Source: Datura wrightii (Eukaryota; Streptophyta; Magnoliopsida; Solanales; Solanaceae). From it: DNA of 64,000 nucleotides. The DNA lies in assembly GCA_035772735.1 (NCBI GenBank), contig JASDFA010000008.1, positions 7,174,501 through 7,238,500 of the forward strand, read 5' to 3'. Position numbers and translations under genes: made by a program. Shown piece after piece: positions 37,172 through 48,281 of the stretch (the first letter of the stretch is position 1; the number at the start of each line of letters is the position of its first letter). The notes below the pieces were generated by a model. That model made no database searches, was not told where the DNA came from, and worked only from the letters and a program-made list of their open reading frames with translations.

Positions 37172-37268
37172 CGCGTTGGCAACGTGCCACGGCAAGCAGG
37201 CTGCGCGACAGAGAGCGGGTCACGACCCCTAACGCGCTGCACAAGCAGCATGCCACTCTGCCAACGCG
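37172..37268 (+). repeat. GC-rich inverted repeat in the 5' LTR
   Basis: Arms CGCGTTGGCAACGTGCCA and TGCCACTCTGCCAACGCG enclose about 60 bases that include CGCTGCACAAGCAGCA. The matching structure in the 3' LTR is at 43198-43294. Confidence 0.7.
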
Positions 37269-37412
37269 GCAGGGGGCTGCTTGGAATATATTTTACGTGA
37301 TTTCCAAAATGCCTACGCGATGCCTCAATGTCACGGAGGCATATTGGGGCGATAACCTCCGTGACACGGAGCTATTTCATACCGGGAATAATTTTGTACA
37401 ATTCTCATTTAC

Positions 37413-37420
37413 TATAAATA
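37413..37420 (+). promoter_or_regulatory. TATA box, 5' LTR of the gag-only element
   Basis: TATAAATA just downstream of the GC-rich island, identical in the 3' LTR at 43439-43446. Confidence 0.6.
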
Positions 37421-38420
37421 GGTCCCTTAGCTCCTAAAATCATTTTGTCACGAAATTATTCTGAAAAACTGCCAAGGAGTGAGGGAGAAGTGGGAGAACT
37501 CACCTAGGGTTCATCAATTTCATCTTCTGTTCTACCAATTCTTGTAAGTACGTTACTTTAATTATGTTTTCTTGTAATTATATGAACTTGAGTGGCTAGA
37601 ACCCTTCCTCTAGGGTTGAAACCACATGGTATGATTGTGAATACATGATTTTGTTTTTGGTTTTAAGTTGTTAATTGTTGTTTTGTCTTACATTCTTAAT
37701 TATGGTTGTTTTTATGATTGATCACCATGAAAGCACACACGTTACACCTAGGTAAAAGCTTGAGAAAGTAAACCTAGGCAAGAACAAAGAATGTAGGGAG
37801 CAAGTTTGTATCTTACGATATAATTCGCGGTTAGGATAAGAAATTATACCTAATTTGCCTTGCTTGGTTATTAAAATGGGATGAGCTAGACACCAACTTA
37901 GAATTATCACTCCACCACTCGAAGAAGTAGTTGTGAAGCTAAGTTGAGTTAAATGATTAGAGGTACGAAAGTCCTTAATCAAGAGCATAAATCCCGTAAA
38001 CCACATCCACGTAATTGAATTGCCCACGAACTAGAATGTCACATCCCCGCTTAACGATGTAGTTGTGAGGCTAGTTTGGCGTGTTTAGAGGCTCAAAAGA
38101 CAATGAACATGCAATTTTAATTATGTGAGACGAAAATTGATAGTTTCATACTTAAACCATTACAAAGCGTAGTATCGCATGATTATCTGGCTTTAACTCT
38201 TGTTGCTCCTTGAATGATTTCAGAGTATTTCGATGACCACCCCTAGACTTAATTAAACTCTATCGAAAAAGTTTAAATCGACACTTGCAAAAGTTAATAT
38301 CACACTTGAACTTGATAATTAGCTGAATTGGTCCAGTCCCTATGGGTTCGACATCCGGCTCTTAAAGAGGGCCACTATATTAGTTGTATGACCGCGTACA
38401 CTTGCGGGACATCAAGTTTT

Positions 38421-38438
38421 TGGCGCCGTTGCCGGGGA
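38421..38438 (+). other. Primer binding site, tRNA-Asp type
   Basis: TGGCGCCGTTGCCGGGGA, six bases after the LTR, is fully complementary to the plant tRNA-Asp 3' end and diagnostic of Athila-type elements. Confidence 0.92.
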
Positions 38439-38523
38439 CACGGCGAAGTTTAATAAATTTGTCTATTTTTGTGTGATTTTTAATTTCCTTAAGTGTTGAG
38501 AAACTTGGTCTTAGTCTGACTTA

Positions 38524-40420
38524 TTGCAAGTGACAGGTTGTCTTGCCGAGCTGGCTAGTAATAGAGAGCTTGTGGAACCGTTGCTTGAACCAGAACGTCA
38601 AATTCATTTGCAAAGGAGAGTAGCTCTTGAGCAAAAGCTGAAAAGACTTCAAGAAAAGGTACAACAACAATTATCCGCAGGACAAGCACAATTGTCACCG
38701 AAAGCAATGGCAGCTAGACCAGTTCGCGAAGTGGCAACCGACAAGCGACGAATATGAACTCTAGTATCCGTAAACCGGAACCTGGAGGGAACTTTGAATT
38801 GAAACAGAACATGGTGCAGCTGTTACATTCTAGTGGTCAATTCACTGGGATTGCACATGAGGACCCGCAACAGCACTTACAGAACTTTCTTGAGATTAGT
38901 GACACTTTCGTCCCCACCGGAATGTCCACAGACTATGTCCGGCTTAGCCTCCTCCCATTTTCACTATTAGGAGAGGCAAAAAGGTGGTTGAAAGCTGAGC
39001 CACCAAACTCCATAACTTCTTGGGATGATTTGACGAAGAAGTTCTTGATCAGATTCTTTCCTTCAGGCAAGACTGCAAAGTTGAGAAGTGAAATACTGAG
39101 TTTCAACCATAGGCCTGATGAGAATTTATATTTGGCTTGGGAAAGATCCAAGTCATTATTAAAAGACTGTCCCCATCACCAGCAATCGAATGAAGTGCTG
39201 GCCCATACCTTTGTAGAAAGTCTAGACCCACATACAAAAATTTTGCTAGACTCTGCATCGGGTGGGCAAGCCTTAGAGAAGACTTATGATGAGTTGTACA
39301 CGCTGTTGAATAGAATTGCACAGGAAAATCCAGAGTGGCATAGAGAGTCATCGAGAAGGGCAAGAAAGAGAGCAAGGTTGATAGAGGTAGATGGTATGAA
39401 TGCCTTGGCGGCACAGTTAGCATCATTCTAGCATCAGATTATGACTCAGTTCAATAAACTGAGTATGAACCAGCAGTAGGGTCAGGTTAATGCAGTTCAG
39501 TAAGCTCCGAGTTGGTGTGAAATTTTCGGAAACAATAGGCACAATGCAGAATCTTGTGGAGCCAATCCGGAATCAGTCAATTTTGTTGGGAATGTTCAAA
39601 GGAACAATCAGAATTTTGGGAACAATTACAACAAAAATTGGCAGAGCCACCCGAATTTTTTGTAGGGTGGAAATCAAAAGCAAAGTTATCAGCAACCTCA
39701 ACAGCAGCAGTATCAGCAGAATAGGCAGAATGATGGCCAGTTTAGCAGCAACATTGAGGAAACGTTGCAAAAAATCATGGAGACCCAGACTCAGTTAGCA
39801 GAAAATCAGGCGAGGATGGCATCAGACTTGAAGAATCAGCAGTTGGCCACCCGCAATCTAGAAAAGCAGATGGGTCAGATAGCAGCTGCTCAAAACATGA
39901 GACTGCAGGGAGGACTACCAAGTGACACAGATCCTAACCCCCTCCAGGTCAACGCCATCAGTCTGAGGAGCGGAAAATAATTAGCTGATGCAGTGCCAAA
40001 TGAGAAAAGGAATAAGGTGCAGCTGGAGTTGGCTAGTCAAGGACCATCCACTGACAAGGGAGAGAATTAGAGTGCTGTGCAACAAAATGCACAATCTTCA
40101 TTGTAGCCAGCACAAAGACCACCACTACCATTCCCTCAGAGATTCAGAAAGAGCAAGGAGGAGGAATGCTTCAAAAAGTTCTTTGAGATTTTCAAAGAAC
40201 TTCACATAAATTTGCCTCTTATTGATGTTTTGCAGGGAATGCCCAAGTATGCTAAATACTTGAAGGATGTGATGGCTAACAAAGTGAGATTGGTGGATGT
40301 CCAGACAGTAGCACTGACGGAGGAGTGCAGTCACAAGGTGTTGAGCAAGATTCCAAAGAAGCTCAAAGACCCAGGGAGTTTTACCCTCCCTATACAAATT
40401 GGTAAAGATGAAGTGCTATG
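38524..40420 (+). pseudogene. gag and linker of the gag-only Athila-type element
   Basis: The N-terminal piece (to 38757) is Gln/Leu-rich and ends MAARPVREVATDKRR. A one-base shift leads into the capsid domain (38754-39431): GGNFELKQNMVQLLHSSGQF, EDPQQHLQNFLEI, LLGEAKRWLKAEPPNSITSW and RFFPSGKTAKLRSEILSF, the Athila-type retrotransposon gag pattern. The same frame continues through an Asn/Gln-rich linker (ETQTQLAENQARM, DPNPLQVNAISLRSGK) to PLIDVLQGMPKYAKYLKD. It is broken only by stops at 39429, 39477, 39501, 39663, 39978, 40068, 40104 and 40419. No knuckle is evident. Confidence 0.88.
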
Positions 40421-40975
40421 AGCTTTATGTGATCTAGGGGCAGCAGTTAATCTAATGCCCCTATCTTTATTTAACACTCAGGGGTTGGGAAAACCGAGGC
40501 CAACAAAGTTGATGCTGCAGCTGGTGACAAGTCGCGAATGGCACCGGATGGAATCATAGAGGACCTTCTCATCAAAGTGGGTAAGTTTATTATACCTGCT
40601 GAGTTTATTATCTTAGATTTTCATTTTGATGACCAGGTACCCTTAATCTTGGGACGACCATTCATGGCCACCGGAGGAGAGGTAATTGACTTAAGAGTAG
40701 GGACCCTGAAAATGAGGGTCGAGGATGAAGAAGAACTCCTCCGAGTATACCAAGAAATGAACCCACCCACACACTACAGAAACCTTTTTAAGGTTAGTGT
40801 GTTGTCAGAGGATGAGTGTGGGGTGGGTGATTCCACAGGTCCACGGCCAAAGGTAATGATAAGTGTTCATCCCGAGTCTGATAAAGGGCTTCAGAGTGTG
40901 AAGAAGTTGGAGGAAGAGAGGAACAGAGTGGAGGCTGTTTCCTCTAAAAATCAAAAGAGAAGAAGAAGGTCCTAG
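40421..40975 (+). pseudogene. Athila-type protease region
   Basis: Just after the stop at 40419 the frame gives ALCDLGAAVNLMPLSLFN, the Athila-type aspartic protease active-site motif. A one-base loss near 40524 shifts the frame. The second part (40538-40975) reads MAPDGIIEDLLIKVGKF, then LILGRPFMATGGEVIDL, the usual C-terminal half of this protease, and ends in a short basic tail. RT would follow in an autonomous Athila; here non-coding DNA and CB1 follow within 45 bases. Confidence 0.85.
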
Positions 40976-41015
40976 AAAGGGAACCCAGGCATGAGGATGT
41001 ACTGAAAAGGATAGT

Positions 41016-41065
41016 CCATGTCGTGTCGCGACGTAAAATTAGGCGTTGCTTGGGAGGCAACCCAA
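41016..41065 (+). other. Conserved block CB1 with hairpin
   Basis: CATGTCGTGTCGCGACGT is followed by AAAATTAGGCGTTGC and the hairpin TTGGGAGGCAACCCAA (41050-41065), identical to the hairpin at 9779-9794. It lies 40 bases after the protease-region stop. Confidence 0.75.
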
Positions 41066-41310
41066 GGGTACCATTTTAGTTTCTTGCATTTGTGTTGATT
41101 TTATTTATTTTTCATCCTGTGTTGTTTTGGTGGAAAGTTAAGCACAGATGGAGGGGAGTCTAAGTACCTTTGGAGGAGGAAGCTAACAACCCATGGAAGA
41201 GAAAAAGTGTGGGGTCAAAGACCCACTTGTGCAAATTTGAAAAAAAACATGCTATTAGCTAGGCCTAGAGGCCTTAGGGAGTATTTCTTACCCTTTTTAA
41301 TTTTAATTTG

Positions 41311-41347
41311 ATGCTATGGGGACATAACATTATTTAAGTGTGGGGTG
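41311..41347 (+). other. GGGGAC-loop hairpin plus internal polypurine-like tract
   Basis: ATGCTATGGGGACATAACAT folds as a 7-bp stem with one mismatch around GGGGAC, followed by TATTTAAGTGTGGGGTG. A further AAAAAGTGTGGGGT lies at 41202-41215. Confidence 0.65.
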
Positions 41348-42444
41348 AGAAAAATTTTAAATTTTTTTTTGTGCTTAATGATTTTTGGTGAATTAGTGCT
41401 TGGGAGAAATATTAAAAGAAAATTTTTGAATTAAGCGTGACTTCATCACCCGTTGGTTTTTCTTTTCGGTTCTTTTCCGACGTGGGGTCTTTGAACCGAA
41501 GAATAATAAAAATGTTTTCTTTGTCTGTATATAATGTATTAGTCATAGTTAGAGACTGTTTGTGACAATGGATGAATGACGATCGTCTTGAGGAAAAATT
41601 AGTCAATAGGTTTTGAACTCGTAGCTAATTGATGGCTTGATGTTATTGTTATGTGCTATACATGATTGTAAGATGCAGGTTTGGTTAGTGTTTAAGCATG
41701 TAAGAAGTGTATAACTCTGTTTGAGACACCTAGGCTCTTGAATGTGACTCTATGTGCTTAAAGCTTACTGTTGAATTCTTGTGAAACAAGAATAGCTGAG
41801 TTAAGAGTCTGTTGAATCTGTCTTGAATTGAGCATGTGCTGAGAGTGTAAGTTTTTCGAATAGTCCATGCTATTATGGAATGTATAGAACTTGCCTGGTG
41901 TGTATATAAAACGAAATGAAGGATGTGGACTGTAGGAGATGATTTAGGCATTTCTTTGAATGAACCTAAATTTTATCCCTCACTTTATCTACCTTGAATG
42001 TTGAATCCTAGTGAGCCCCATTGAGCCTTAAGCCTATTCTTTGATAGCTACAACATAAGCTTAATCCTTTTGCTTTCATTAGCCTTGAATTTAATCCAAA
42101 ACTCCTAAGCGCTTCAGTGAAAAATTCCAAAGAGTGAAGGAGTGAGAAGCATGAAAAATAAGGAAAAGTAGCAGTTGTAAAAGTTAAGAAAGGTCAAGGG
42201 TGCACTTGTTTGAAAATGCTTGAGTATTGGTAGGGAGTAAGAAATAAATGAATAAAAAAGTTGTTTAAGTGCTTCATACTAATAAGCTGAGTGTGCTCAA
42301 AGAAATGGGAACAAGAAGAGAAAATTCAAGAATAAAAAGAATGAGGAGGAAGTAAGAAAAGAGATGTCCTTAATGAAGGTTGAAGTTATTAAAAGCGCTT
42401 GGGGAAGATAGCCACTATTACTGGCTAGAATAGTACCTACCCAT

Positions 42445-42488
42445 CCCTTAGCTTACATTACAACCCATTAAGTCCTACTTGATCTTAC
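42445..42488 (+). other. Conserved block CB2
   Basis: CCCTTAGCTTACATTACAAC, then CCATTAAGTCCTACTTGATC. It is the same block as at 11171 and 49415. Confidence 0.6.
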
Positions 42489-42905
42489 GTTCATACATCC
42501 TTAAATTAGTGGAGTAAAACACTAAGGGCAAGCTTATGGTTCACTACATGATGCATGTGAATTCTTTGAGAGAGCGAGCGTAATTTTATTCATATACCTA
42601 TACTTGTTGTGATTTGAAACTTTGTGAGTAAAAATGGGTAACTCTCTTGTTGTGAGGGCACATGTTTAATGAGAGATAATATTCATGTCGTATTTCTTGA
42701 TCGGTTGAGTTGCACGAGTTTGCTAAAATTGAGAGTCGATTCTTGAGGTTAGGAAGTCTTAACATAGTTGTATTTCATTTCAATGATTAAATCATGCATG
42801 CTCTATTTTTAACTTGCTATCTTAAATAATCATTATAGTCGTAGCTTTAGTTGTCTTGCTAAATTAGTTATGTGTTAGTCTTCATTTACATGAGATGTAA
42901 AAGGG

Positions 42906-42943
42906 TTGTTCGAGGACGAACAAGGCTTTAAGTTTGGGGTAGG
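42906..42943 (+). other. GAGGAC-loop hairpin and 3' polypurine tract
   Basis: TTGTTCGAGGACGAACAA is a perfect 6-bp stem with loop GAGGAC. GGCTTTAAGTTTGGGGTAGG follows and abuts the 3' LTR. Confidence 0.78.
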
Positions 42944-43345
42944 TGATCTTGGGCAAAATGGCATGCCCAAGAGATACTTTACAACTTGGTTTTGTCTTGT
43001 TTAACTACTTATTTATATACATTCTCATGCAATTTTATGTAAATGTGAATATATATCCTAACAAACATGATTAGTTCTTGTTTTTGTAGGTTTAAAATGA
43101 ATTTGAGGAACTAATCCATGAGTTGGTGAAGTGGAGGCATGTAATCGGAAGTAAAACGCGAACATCAGCATGGAGGATGCGCGAAACAGCCCTCCTGCGC
43201 GTTGGCAACGTGCCACGGAAGGCAGGCTGCGCGAACAAGGGCGTGTCACGACCCCTAATGCGCTGCACAAGCAGCGTGCCACGCTGCCAACGCGGCAGGG
43301 GGCTGCCTGGCATGTATTTGACGCGATTTCCAAAATGCCTACGCG

Positions 43346-43368
43346 ATGCCTCCGTGTCACGGAGGCAT
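43346..43368. repeat. Perfect 23-bp palindrome in the 3' LTR
   Basis: Arms ATGCCTCCGTG and CACGGAGGCAT around one T. The 5' LTR copy has two arm changes (ATGCCTCAATG). Confidence 0.9.
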
Positions 43369-43438
43369 ATTGGCGCGATAACCTCCATGACACCGAGCTA
43401 TTTCATGCCGGGAATAATTTTGTACAATTCTCATTTAC

Positions 43439-43446
43439 TATAAATA
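43439..43446 (+). promoter_or_regulatory. TATA box, 3' LTR of the gag-only element
   Basis: TATAAATA in the same context as 37413-37420. If active it would read rightward into the antisense of the host Del element. Confidence 0.55.
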
Positions 43447-44424
43447 GGTCCGTTAGCTCCTAAAATCATTTTGTCACGAAATTATTCTGAAAAACTGCCA
43501 AGGAGTGAGGGAGAAGTGGGATAACTCACCTAGGGTTCATCAATTTCATCTTCTGTTCTACCAATTCTTGTAAGTATGTTACTTTTAATTATGTTTTTTT
43601 GTAATTATACGAACTTGAGTGGCTAGAACCCTTCCTCTAGGGTTGAAACCATATGGTGTGATTGTGAATACATGATTTTGTTTTGGTTTTAAGTTGTTAA
43701 TTGTTGTTTTGTCTTACATTCTTAATTATGGTTGTTTTTATGATTGATCACCATGAAAGCACACACGTTACACCTAGGTAAAAGCTTGAGAAAGTAAACC
43801 TAGGCAAGAACAAAGAATGTAGGGAGCAAGTTTGTATCTTACGATATAATTCGCGGTTAGGATAAGAAATTATACCTAATTTGCCTTGCTTGGTTATTAA
43901 AATGGGATGAGCTAGACACCAACTTAGAATTATCACTCCACCACTCGAAGAAGTAGTTGTGAAGCTAAGTTGAGTTAAATGATTAGAGGTAAGAAAGTCC
44001 TTAATTAAGAGCATAAACTCCGTAAACCACATCCACATAATTGAATTGCCCACGAACTAGAATGTCACATCCCCGCTTAACGATGTAGTTGTGAGGCTAG
44101 TTTGTAATGTTTAGAGGCTCGAAAGACCATGAACATGCAATTTTAATTATGTGAGACGAAAATTTATAGTTTCATACTTAAACCATTACAAAGAGTAGTA
44201 TCACATGATTATTCGGCTTGAACTCTAGTTGCTCCTTGAATGATTTTAGAGTATTTCGATGACCACCCCTAGACTTAATTAAGCTCTATCGAAAAAGTCT
44301 AAATCAACACTTGAACTGGATAATTAGCTGAATTGGTCCAGTCCCTGTGGGATCGACATCCGGCTCTTAAAAAGGCTCACTATATTACTTGTACGACCGC
44401 GTACACTTGTGGGGCATCACACAT

Positions 44425-45381
44425 GATCCAAGACATCACACAATTTAACCAAAACTCACATTTGTTGAATTTTTCATACAAGTGATGATCCTTCAAAGTC
44501 TGCAACACCACCCTCAAATGAGCGGCATGCTCCTCCTCGCTCCGAGAGTATATAAGGATGTCATTAATAAACACGATCACGAACATGTCTAGATATGGCT
44601 CGAACTCCCTATTCATCAGATCCATAAAAGCTGCAGGAGCATTCGTCTGTCCAAAAGACGTAACTACAAAATCATAGTGACCATACCGGTTCTGAAAGCT
44701 ATTTTTGGAATGTCACTCTCTTGAACCCTGAGCTGATGGTACCCAGATCTGAGGTCTATCTTGGAAAAAGCACTTGGCAACCTAAAGTTGGTCAAATAAG
44801 TCATCAATCTTGGGGAGAGGATACCTATTCTTGGTGGTGACTTTGTTCAATTGCAGATAGTCAATACACATCCGAAGGGAACCATCCTTCTTTCAAACAA
44901 ATAGAACTGGTGCACCCCATGGAGACTTTCTAGGTCTGATGAAACCCTTGTCTAGAAGATCCTTCAACTGATTTTTCAACTCCTTTAGCTTGGCTGGAGC
45001 CATTCTATAGGGAGCAATAGATATAGGCTGCGTGTCAGGTAGAAGGTCAATACCCAAATCGATTTTCCTCTTGGGAGGAATACCTGGTATATTTTCAGGG
45101 AACACTTCTAGATACTCACGTACCACTGGAACTGACTGGATAGTCAGGGTCTCGGACGTAGCATCCTTAGCCCTAACTAGATGGTACACACAACCTTTGG
45201 AAATCATCATTTTGGCCTTAAGGTAGGAAATGAAATGACCTACAGACACAGCTGAACTACCCTTCCATTCTAAGACTGTCTCATCCGGAAATCGAAACTC
45301 TACTGCATGGGTTCTACAATTAACTAAGGCATAACATGCAAATAGCCAATCCATGCTGAGAATAACATCAAAATCGGTCAT
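44425..45381 (-). pseudogene. Reverse transcriptase of the insertion-bearing Del element
   Basis: On minus the N-terminal part (to 44893) shows VFPENIPGIPPKRKIDLGID, PISIAPYRMAP, LLDKGFIRPRKSPWGAPV and then a stop. The middle (44640-44890) is in other frames. The catalytic part reads FVIVFINDILIYSRSEEEH: the first Asp of the usual FIDD is Asn, so catalysis would be lost. The DNA ends at the Athila insertion and continues at 36917. The frame starting at 45381 also contains the end of the protease. Confidence 0.85.
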
Positions 45382-45640
45382 GGCTAACTCTACTAGATAT
45401 GTTGAGGTGGTTTTCTAAAGGACTGAGACCGGGCAATTTCTATACACCCTTCTAGCTATAACTGAATCACCAACTAGAGTAGAGACTGAGAAGGGTTCTG
45501 ATAAGATTTCAAGACTGACTCCGAAGCTACTAGCAACATAGGGCGTAACGAAGGACAAAGTAGCCCCTGGGTCTAACAAAGCATAAACATCAAGGTGGAA
45601 AAATTGTAACATACCAGTAACCACGTTTGGGGAGTCCTCC
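45382..45640 (-). pseudogene. Aspartic protease of the insertion-bearing Del element
   Basis: FFHLDVYALLDPGATLSFVT holds the active-site Asp in a DPGA motif, followed by PYVASSFGVS and VYRNCPVSVL. The frame then meets a TAG at 45415 and continues as MTDFDVILSMDWLFA. This is the best preserved protease active site among the Del copies here. Confidence 0.83.
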
Positions 45641-46424
45641 TGCTCCTGGCGGGATGCTAAGGCATAGAATCTGTTCTGGCGCTATCCGCCACCCGCACTA
45701 GTAGATGCGCCCTACTAAGATGGGCGTGCTGGTGGAGCTGCTGAACTAGAATCTGGGCCTCGACCCCTATTGTGGCCCTATCTAGCTACTGGGCAGTCTC
45801 TAAGCATGTGTCCGGGCTTCTCATACCTGAAGCAAGCACCTGTGCCCGCTCAACATTGACCCATGTGCCTCCAGCCATACCAGTCACAAATTCGAATACT
45901 GGAATCTGCGGGCCTACTGCTCTGACTCCTGGAGCCTGATGCTCATCCCCTCTAATCGTTCCTAGGTCTGGATGGCACACTCATGGCTGAAGATGCTGGG
46001 GCTGATGATATCGGGTGGGATTGCTGACGGTGCCCACCACCTATCTTCTACTGCAAGAACCCATAATTATTTGTCTTGGCCCTCTTGGCCTCTCTCCATC
46101 TCTAATCCGTCGCCTTCATCCGCTAGGCATACAACACAATCTGAGGGTAATCTATATCCTGATGAAGCATGGCTATCCTATAATACTTATCCAAGTAATC
46201 TGCCACTCCATGTACAAACCTGCTCACTCGATCCCTCTAATCCACCACAAGCTTTAGTGCATACTTAGACAAACGGGTGAACTCCAAGGAATACTCCTGA
46301 AGTATCATTTTACCATTCTTTAGATTCATAAACTTGGCCTCTTAGAGCTCCCTCATATCACAAGGAAAGAACCGATCTAGAAAAGCATCATGAAACTCAT
46401 TCCAACTAATAGAGCTTGCTCTGG
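45641..46424 (-). pseudogene. gag C-terminal half of the insertion-bearing Del element
   Basis: The region corresponds to 19071-19870 of the complete copy. The decayed zinc-knuckle segment lies near 45800-45840, where the reading gives CFRYEKPGH-like residues, and Arg/Ser/Gly-rich linker codons follow. Stops break it in all frames. At 46424 an Athila-type element interrupts gag; it resumes at 55870. Confidence 0.75.
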
Positions 46425-48048
46425 TGATGTGCTGTGAATTTAAAACACTATTGATGCTCAAAACTAAGAACAAGCATGGACTTAGGTGTATTTATGTGGA
46501 TATGAGGCACTTTTCCTTTGATTTCAGGATGAATGAGTGTTGGAACAATAAATTGCAAAAGAAAGCTAAAAGTGTGCAAAAAGGTGAAAAAAGTGCAGAC
46601 CACGGTACGATCCGTAGGATGGACCTACAAGTCGTACTAAGGGCTTTGATGAGAAGTTGAAAGATAACCTGGAAGCCTGAATTTCTAAGACTTGTCACAA
46701 ATCGTACCATGGTGGTACAATTCGTGGTAAGCCAGTTGTGGCGAAATCCTGAAGAATTGCACTTAAGGCTGATTCTCAGTATGAGAGCACCTACAACCCG
46801 TGAGATGAAGGTACGATTCATACCATAACTGTCGTAGTGAAGTTCATAAAAAGGTTCAAAAGTTCAAGATCAAGCCACGGGTGTCACGTTCGAGTTGTAG
46901 CAAGTTGGTACAAATCGTACCTTGGCCCAATACTTAGCCAAAATTAAGCCAACATTTCAAGCCACGATTTGATGTCACGATTCCTGAGAAGCCTCTACAA
47001 GTCGTAGTGGACCAGTGATGAGGTCGGCACCAGATATGGAAAGTAGTCCTATTAGTTTAGGAAAAGGATTCTTGTGTCTCTATAAGTACTTTTTATGTTT
47101 ATTTTTTATAGAGAGAGGATGAATAATCCTAATTCTAGGAGGAAAACATTATAGTAAGAGAATTTGATATCATTGAGAGATAGAATTGAGTTGGTTCAAC
47201 CTTATGATCAACCTTTTCTTTAATTCATCTTGTTCTTGCTACTTGTTATTCAAGATTTCATGGTTTAATTGAAGGAATTATTTTTCTCAATCATCTTTTG
47301 TAAGTATTGTTATATGTTTTCAACAATGAACACAAATCACAACCTTGCAACTATGAGAGGCTAAAACCTCCATAACTAGGGTTGTGGGGACCCATGGTGG
47401 ATTAACTAGCTAGGGCTGCACCAAGTGATTCTAAAACCAATACAAATTACTTATATTGTATTCTCTTCATCTTTAATGATTCTTAGCGGTGTACAATGTT
47501 TGGAAGTGCCTAAATTCTTTACTTGCTTTGGTCGAAGAGGTAGAGATTAGGAAAAGAGAATTACAACGGAGCCTTGATCTTGATGATCATTGAATTAACT
47601 TGAGATGTGGTCGCAGGATAGTTATATCTGGAACTTAGTGATAATGGTTAGTTTGCAAAACTCATGAGACTTGGTCGAGTATTGAAGATAGTCATTCAAT
47701 AGGGATTGGTCGATTGTTTGAATGAACCTAAGTTATCAGTTCTGTAAGTAAGTATTGGTAAAGATCACAAGTGTATACCTAAAGCTATTATGAACCCATG
47801 GGGAACATAAACCCTAGTCATCCTTTAATTATTGATTCACAACTATAATCTTGATTGTTGCTTATTTTTATTATTTCTTTTTATTAGAATTCCCCCTTTG
47901 TGAAGTAATTACCATACAAGTTCATCTATTGGATGTAATCTAGATCTTCCATATTCCCTGTGGGTTCGACCCCAACCTATAAGTTTGGGTTCTCTATTGA
48001 CAACGCCTGCTTCATACATCAGTTGGAAGTGTGGTTTCAGCGTTATCA
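46425..48048 (+). repeat. 5' LTR of the coding-poor Athila-type element
   Basis: TGATGTGCTGTG to GCGTTATCA. TATAAGTA at 47081-47088 takes the place of the TATAAATA in the 3' LTR. Motifs of the GTACGATCCGTAGG and ACAAGTCGTA kind cluster at 46590-47020. Confidence 0.9.
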
Positions 48049-48053
48049 AAAAG

Positions 48054-48071
48054 TGGCGCCATTGCCGGGGA
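48054..48071 (+). other. Primer binding site, tRNA-Asp type
   Basis: TGGCGCCATTGCCGGGGA, five bases after the LTR. One mismatch to tRNA-Asp. Confidence 0.88.
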
Positions 48072-48209
48072 ATACGGTGAAGACTAGGTTATTAGCTTGT
48101 ATTTGACTTGTTGGTAGTTACTTTACTTTTTATTTTTTTTTCTTGTTTTTCTTTTGTGAATTCCTCAGGTTTTCATATAGGGATAAACCCTCCACTCAAA
48201 CACTCAAAG

Positions 48210-48266
48210 ATGGAACATGATAAGTTGCCAACCTTAGTGGAGGAAATATACCTTGATGATACCTGA
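48210..48266 (+). CDS. 18-codon ORF upstream of CB1
   Basis: MEHDKLPTLVEEIYLDDT, followed by TGA. It is the only ATG-initiated frame between the primer site and CB1 and may be the fused ends of a deleted polyprotein. No function can be assigned; it may not be translated. Confidence 0.25.
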   Translation: MEHDKLPTLVEEIYLDDT

Positions 48267-48281
48267 GAAGTCACAAAAGTA

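Larger units (their letters stand above)
36918..38414 (+). repeat. 5' LTR of the gag-only Athila-type element
   Basis: It starts TAATCTTGGG (TG changed to TA; the 3' copy has TGATCTTGGG) and ends GGGACATCA. A TATA box lies at 37413-37420. A GC-rich inverted-repeat island lies at 37135-37370. Confidence 0.9.
36918..44419 (+). mobile_element. Gag-only Athila-type retrotransposon (TR-GAG-like)
   Basis: Flanks CATAT (36913-36917) and CACAT (44420-44424) differ at one base; other Del copies have CACAT at this spot. The LTRs are 1,497 and 1,476 bp and very similar. The 4.5-kb internal region has a tRNA-Asp primer site, gag and protease, then only non-coding DNA with CB1, two GRGGAC-type hairpins, CB2 and the purine tract. 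No RT, RNase H or integrase is present, so it must have moved with enzymes from another element. Terminal-repeat elements with only gag are known in plants as TR-GAG. Confidence 0.9.
42944..44419 (+). repeat. 3' LTR of the gag-only Athila-type element
   Basis: TGATCTTGGGC to GGGGCATCA, 1,476 bp. It keeps the GC-rich inverted repeat (43198-43294), a perfect CGCTGC-ACAA-GCAGCG hairpin (43261-43276), a perfect 11-bp-arm palindrome (43346-43368) and a TATA box (43439-43446). Confidence 0.92.

Noticed and set aside
37132..37437. A 101-codon frame in the 5' LTR, with a 97-codon counterpart at 43170-43463
   Set aside because: It lies in the GC-rich U3 region, where stops are rare by composition, and runs through the TATA box. 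Its similarity between the LTRs is explained by LTR identity.
37722..38027. A 101-codon minus frame in the 5' LTR, repeated at 43748-44053
   Set aside because: It is antisense inside an LTR with no known domain; the duplicate is the other LTR.
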